Positions 5,162 to 7,294 of a stretch of 7,294 nucleotides of DNA are shown here, piece by piece (position 1 is the stretch's first letter; each line of letters begins with the position of its first letter). Where the stretch lies: contig CALDHJ010000553.1 of assembly GCA_937941555.1 (NCBI GenBank), forward strand, positions 1 through 7,294, in the 5' to 3' direction. The notes below the pieces were generated by a model that saw only the letters and a list, made by a program, of their open reading frames with translations, made no database searches and had not been told where the DNA came from. Made by a program: the position numbers and the translations under genes. This stretch comes from an uncultured Granulosicoccaceae bacterium. Its GTDB lineage: Bacteria; Pseudomonadota; Gammaproteobacteria; CALCKW01.

Positions 5162-7077
5162 CACGCGGTCTCCGGGCGTTGTGTCGTGGGGCGGGTTCGG
5201 TGCCAGTCGAAGGCGAGCAGTGCGATGCCGATCAGCACCGCCGGCAGGTGCACGGCAACCGGCAACGCGAGGGCGGCGAACGCGGCGACGAGGCGCAATG
5301 CGATCTCGAGCAGGCTGAGCTTGCGCCGGTCGTAGCCGGACAAGGCGGATGAGAAGAGCCAGATGCAGAGGCACGTTCGCAGCACGATCCAGATGAAGGG
5401 CAGCAGGCTGAAGGTCTCGATGATCAGCACGGTCGGGTAGAAGGCAAAGACGAACGGGATGATGAATTTGGCCATGCCGAGGCGGAAGGCCATGAGCGCG
5501 GTGAAAAGTGGATTGGCGTTGGCGATGGGGGCAGCGGCGTAGGCGGCGATGGCAACCGGTGGGGTCAGGGAGGAGGCGACGCCGTAGTAGAAGACGAACA
5601 TGTGTGCCGTCAGAATCGACACCCCGAGCGCCTGAATTGCGGGACCCATCACGAGAATGATGATCAGGTAGGCCGGCAGCGTCGGCATGCCCATGCCCAG
5701 CACCAACGCCCCGATCATGGCAATCAGCAGAGCCGAAAAGAGGCTGTCGCCGCGCACCGTGGAGATCAGGTTTGCGAGCTTCAGACCGAGGCCGGTGGAG
5801 TCGAGTGAGCCGACGAGAATGCCGATTGCAGCGACCGCAATCAACAGCGTGGCGCCCGAACGAGCGCCCTTGAGAAACGACCGCCAGACGCGCACCGGGT
5901 CGCGCCGCACTTCCGGGTTGATGACCGACAGCAGTAGCAACGCACACACGGCGTTGAAGCCGGCGGCGGATGTCGAGAGCCCGGCGATCAGCGAACCGAT
6001 CACGGTCAGTATCGGGCCGACGAAGAGCACCGAATTGATGATATCGACCCGGGTAATGGTGTCGTCGATGGTCAGCGGCTGCACCGCGATGCCCTGCCGA
6101 CGGGCTTCGACGGTCACGGCGGAGAACAGGCTGAAGTAGTAGAAGAGCGCCGGGCACAGTGCCGCGACGATGATATTGAGGTAACTAGTGCCGGTCAGGT
6201 CGGCCATCACCAACGCCGCTGCGCCCATGATGGGTGGCATGATCTGGCCACCGGACGAGGCAGTGGCCTCGATCCCGGCGGCGAAGGTCGGGGTGAAACC
6301 GCGGCGCTTGATCATCGGTATGGTGAAAGTACCGGTGCCGACAATGTTCGCGACCGTCGAGCCCGACATGGTGCCGAATAGCGAGGAAGCGAGGATGGCG
6401 GCGTGCGCAGGTCCACCGCGGGTGCGGCGCGTGAGTAGAAACGCAAACTTCAACAGTGTGTCGCCAGCGCCGGTGCCCTCAAGCAGGGTGCCGAACACGA
6501 TGAATATGAACACGGTGCTCAGCACGATGTTGGTGATCGAGCCGAACACCCCTTTGTTGGTGTTGTACCAGAGCGCCTCGGCCACTTCCTTCACTGAGAA
6601 CCCGGCGTGCGCGAGGAAACCTGGCAGGTCCTGGCCGAACAGCAGATAGAGCACGCCGAACAGGCCGACCCCGAACAGCCCCCAGCCCCAGAGGCGGCGG
6701 CAGAGTTCGAGAAAGACGATGAGGCCCGCAAAGGCGGGCCACGCGTCGCGCGTCGAGACGTCGTACAGCGCCTCTTCCATCTGCGTCTGCACGAAATGAA
6801 ACGACCAGATCGACCACAATCCGGCGATCACCAGCGCGATGTCGAGCACGTTGCGCAGCAGATTGCTCTGACCGGCCTGGTTGTCGCTCTGGTTGCGGCG
6901 CCCTCGGCTCAGCGCGACACCGACCAGCAACGCCAGTGCGAAGCCGGCGGCGCGGTGCAGCTTCGGGTCGATCAGGCCGATGCCGGCACTGTAGAGCGCC
7001 ATCGCCCCAAGGGCTGTTGCAGCAATCAGGGACAGGCTTGTATAGAGCCTGTCGGGTGGGCGCGGGTCAGAAGGCAT
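5161..7077 (-). CDS. TRAP transporter permease, fused 4TM/12TM (DctQM), TAXI type
   Basis: This 638-residue inner-membrane protein joins the small (4TM) and large (12TM) TRAP subunits, the form normally paired with TAXI solute-binding proteins. It uses an ion gradient to import organic anions handed over by that protein. The N-terminal third (about 12-160) holds hydrophobic segments of the small subunit. The large subunit shows FGTMSGSTVANIVGTGTFT (234-252), EATASSGGQIMPPIMGAAA (270-288), GMGMPTLPAYL (461-471) and FYYGVASSLTPPVAIAAYA (496-514), all characteristic of this family. Further hydrophobic segments follow to about 623. A 75-bp gap with a hairpin separates it from the binding-protein gene upstream, and the sulfatase start overlaps its stop. 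The ATG at 7077 lacks a clear Shine-Dalgarno. An in-frame TGA lies 24 bases further upstream with no ATG, GTG or TTG between, so the start cannot be much earlier. The substrate is unknown. Confidence 0.95.
   Translation of the reverse strand: MPSDPRPPDRLYTSLSLIAATALGAMALYSAGIGLIDPKLHRAAGFALALLVGVALSRGRRNQSDNQAGQSNLLRNVLDIALVIAGLWSIWSFHFVQTQMEEALYDVSTRDAWPAFAGLIVFLELCRRLWGWGLFGVGLFGVLYLLFGQDLPGFLAHAGFSVKEVAEALWYNTNKGVFGSITNIVLSTVFIFIVFGTLLEGTGAGDTLLKFAFLLTRRTRGGPAHAAILASSLFGTMSGSTVANIVGTGTFTIPMIKRRGFTPTFAAGIEATASSGGQIMPPIMGAAALVMADLTGTSYLNIIVAALCPALFYYFSLFSAVTVEARRQGIAVQPLTIDDTITRVDIINSVLFVGPILTVIGSLIAGLSTSAAGFNAVCALLLLSVINPEVRRDPVRVWRSFLKGARSGATLLIAVAAIGILVGSLDSTGLGLKLANLISTVRGDSLFSALLIAMIGALVLGMGMPTLPAYLIIILVMGPAIQALGVSILTAHMFVFYYGVASSLTPPVAIAAYAAAPIANANPLFTALMAFRLGMAKFIIPFVFAFYPTVLIIETFSLLPFIWIVLRTCLCIWLFSSALSGYDRRKLSLLEIALRLVAAFAALALPVAVHLPAVLIGIALLAFDWHRTRPTTQRPETA
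5170..5173 (-). promoter_or_regulatory. Ribosome binding site of the sulfatase gene
   Basis: GGAG on the minus strand ends eight bases before the sulfatase ATG at 5161. It lies inside the last codons of the permease gene, as expected for a tightly coupled operon. Confidence 0.6.
7031..7053 (-). repeat. Perfect 8-bp stem-loop in the first codons of the permease gene
   Basis: On the minus strand GACAGGCT and AGCCTGTC pair perfectly around a 7-base loop. The element covers codons 9 to 16 of the permease, in the hydrophilic lead-in and the start of the first membrane segment. Its CAGGCT/AGCCTG core is the same as in the hairpin at 7103-7126, so arms of the two could pair alternatively. A role in translation control is an inference. 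Confidence 0.55.
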
Positions 7078-7102
7078 GTCAGAGGTGACGTGTCATGCTC
7101 AG

Positions 7103-7126
7103 GCCAGGCTGCGTGTGCAGCCTGGC
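7103..7126 (-). repeat. Perfect 9-bp stem-loop between binding-protein and permease genes
   Basis: GCCAGGCTG and CAGCCTGGC form an exact 9-bp stem around a 6-base loop. It begins 26 bases beyond the TAXI gene stop and ends 25 bases before the permease ATG. No T-run follows, so it is not a simple intrinsic terminator. In transporter operons such intercistronic hairpins commonly protect the binding-protein message from 3' decay and lower expression of the membrane component. That role is inferred here. Confidence 0.65.
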
Positions 7127-7152
7127 GAGCGGTGCCGTCGCGGCTAGGGGGC

Positions 7153-7294
7153 TCAGGGGCGGACCTCATCCGGTACGTCGAAGCCGGCCTCGTCGTAGTA
7201 GCGCAGCGCGCCCGGGTGCAGCGGCACATTGACCGAGGTGAAGGCCGACTCCCGCGTCACTTCCTTGAGAAAGAAGGCGGTGGCCTGCACTTCG
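7153..7294 (-). CDS. TAXI family TRAP transporter solute-binding protein, C-terminal end only
   Basis: The minus strand is open from the right edge to a TGA at 7155-7153, giving 46 residues that start EVQATAFFLK and end DVPDEVRP. The stretch VPLHPGALRYYDEAG (residues 23-37 of the fragment) is the characteristic end of TAXI binding proteins, in which a conserved V-P-L-H-P-G-A is followed by aromatic residues and the final helix. This periplasmic protein would capture the substrate and deliver it to the fused permease encoded next. About 85% of a typical protein of some 320 residues, including the signal peptide, lies outside the window. The assignment rests on this tail plus the adjacent TAXI-type permease, which makes it secure despite the length. 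Confidence 0.85.
   Translation of the reverse strand, partial: EVQATAFFLKEVTRESAFTSVNVPLHPGALRYYDEAGFDVPDEVRP

Noticed and set aside
5162..6157. Upstream extension of the sulfatase frame, making an apparent 855-residue protein
   Set aside because: The extra 332 residues are Arg-rich and overlap the permease gene in a different frame. The sulfatase core strand begins exactly at the ATG at 5161, preceded by GGAG.
1..7294. CRISPR arrays, tRNA or rRNA genes, insertion sequences, integrases
   Set aside because: No regularly spaced repeats, cloverleaf or rRNA-like segments, transposase or integrase motifs, or terminal repeats with target duplications were seen on either strand.

Overview
The window is GC-rich DNA with tightly packed genes and a few short structured gaps. 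The gene families suggest a heterotrophic proteobacterium, plausibly marine or another free-living environmental lineage: a TRAP-TAXI transporter, a sulfatase, a soluble bacterial cytochrome P450 and a PhzS-like flavoprotein monooxygenase. The taxon is an inference from gene content. No rRNA, tRNA or species marker is present.

Layout. (1) Positions 1-2200, minus strand, form an oxygenase pair. A complete cytochrome P450 (1010-2200) is followed, with a 4-base ATGA overlap, by a class A FAD monooxygenase that runs off the left edge (1-1013). (2) Positions 2201-2406 are a divergent intergenic region. It holds a perfect 16-bp palindrome, an 8-bp inverted repeat and a plausible P450 promoter. (3) Positions 2407-3294, plus strand, encode an extended-SDR NAD-dependent epimerase/dehydratase of 295 residues. 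(4) Positions 3295-3589 are a convergent gap with a long-range inverted repeat and no recognisable gene. (5) Positions 3590-7294, minus strand, form a transport and hydrolysis operon. Its order of transcription is the C-terminal end of a TAXI-type solute-binding protein (7153-7294), a 75-bp gap with a strong hairpin, a fused 4TM/12TM TRAP permease (5161-7077), and a Cys-type sulfatase (3590-5161) whose start codon overlaps the permease stop by one base.

How the genes may work together. In the right-hand operon the TAXI protein would capture a small organic anion in the periplasm and the permease would import it. The sulfatase has no signal peptide, so it would act on the substrate in the cytoplasm. 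The simplest reading is uptake and desulfation of a sulfate ester, or hydrolysis of a related phosphonate or phosphate ester. In the left-hand operon the P450 and the flavin monooxygenase are translationally linked and probably oxidise one substrate in sequence. No ferredoxin or ferredoxin reductase for the P450 lies in the window. The divergently placed epimerase may share regulation with the P450 through the palindrome.

The most unusual points are the P450/PhzS-like pair with a non-canonical I-helix, the nested palindrome between the divergent genes, the two hairpins around the permease start whose arms could also pair with each other, and the coupling of a cytoplasmic sulfatase to a TRAP-TAXI importer. 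Nothing seen amounts to a clearly new defence or mobile system.
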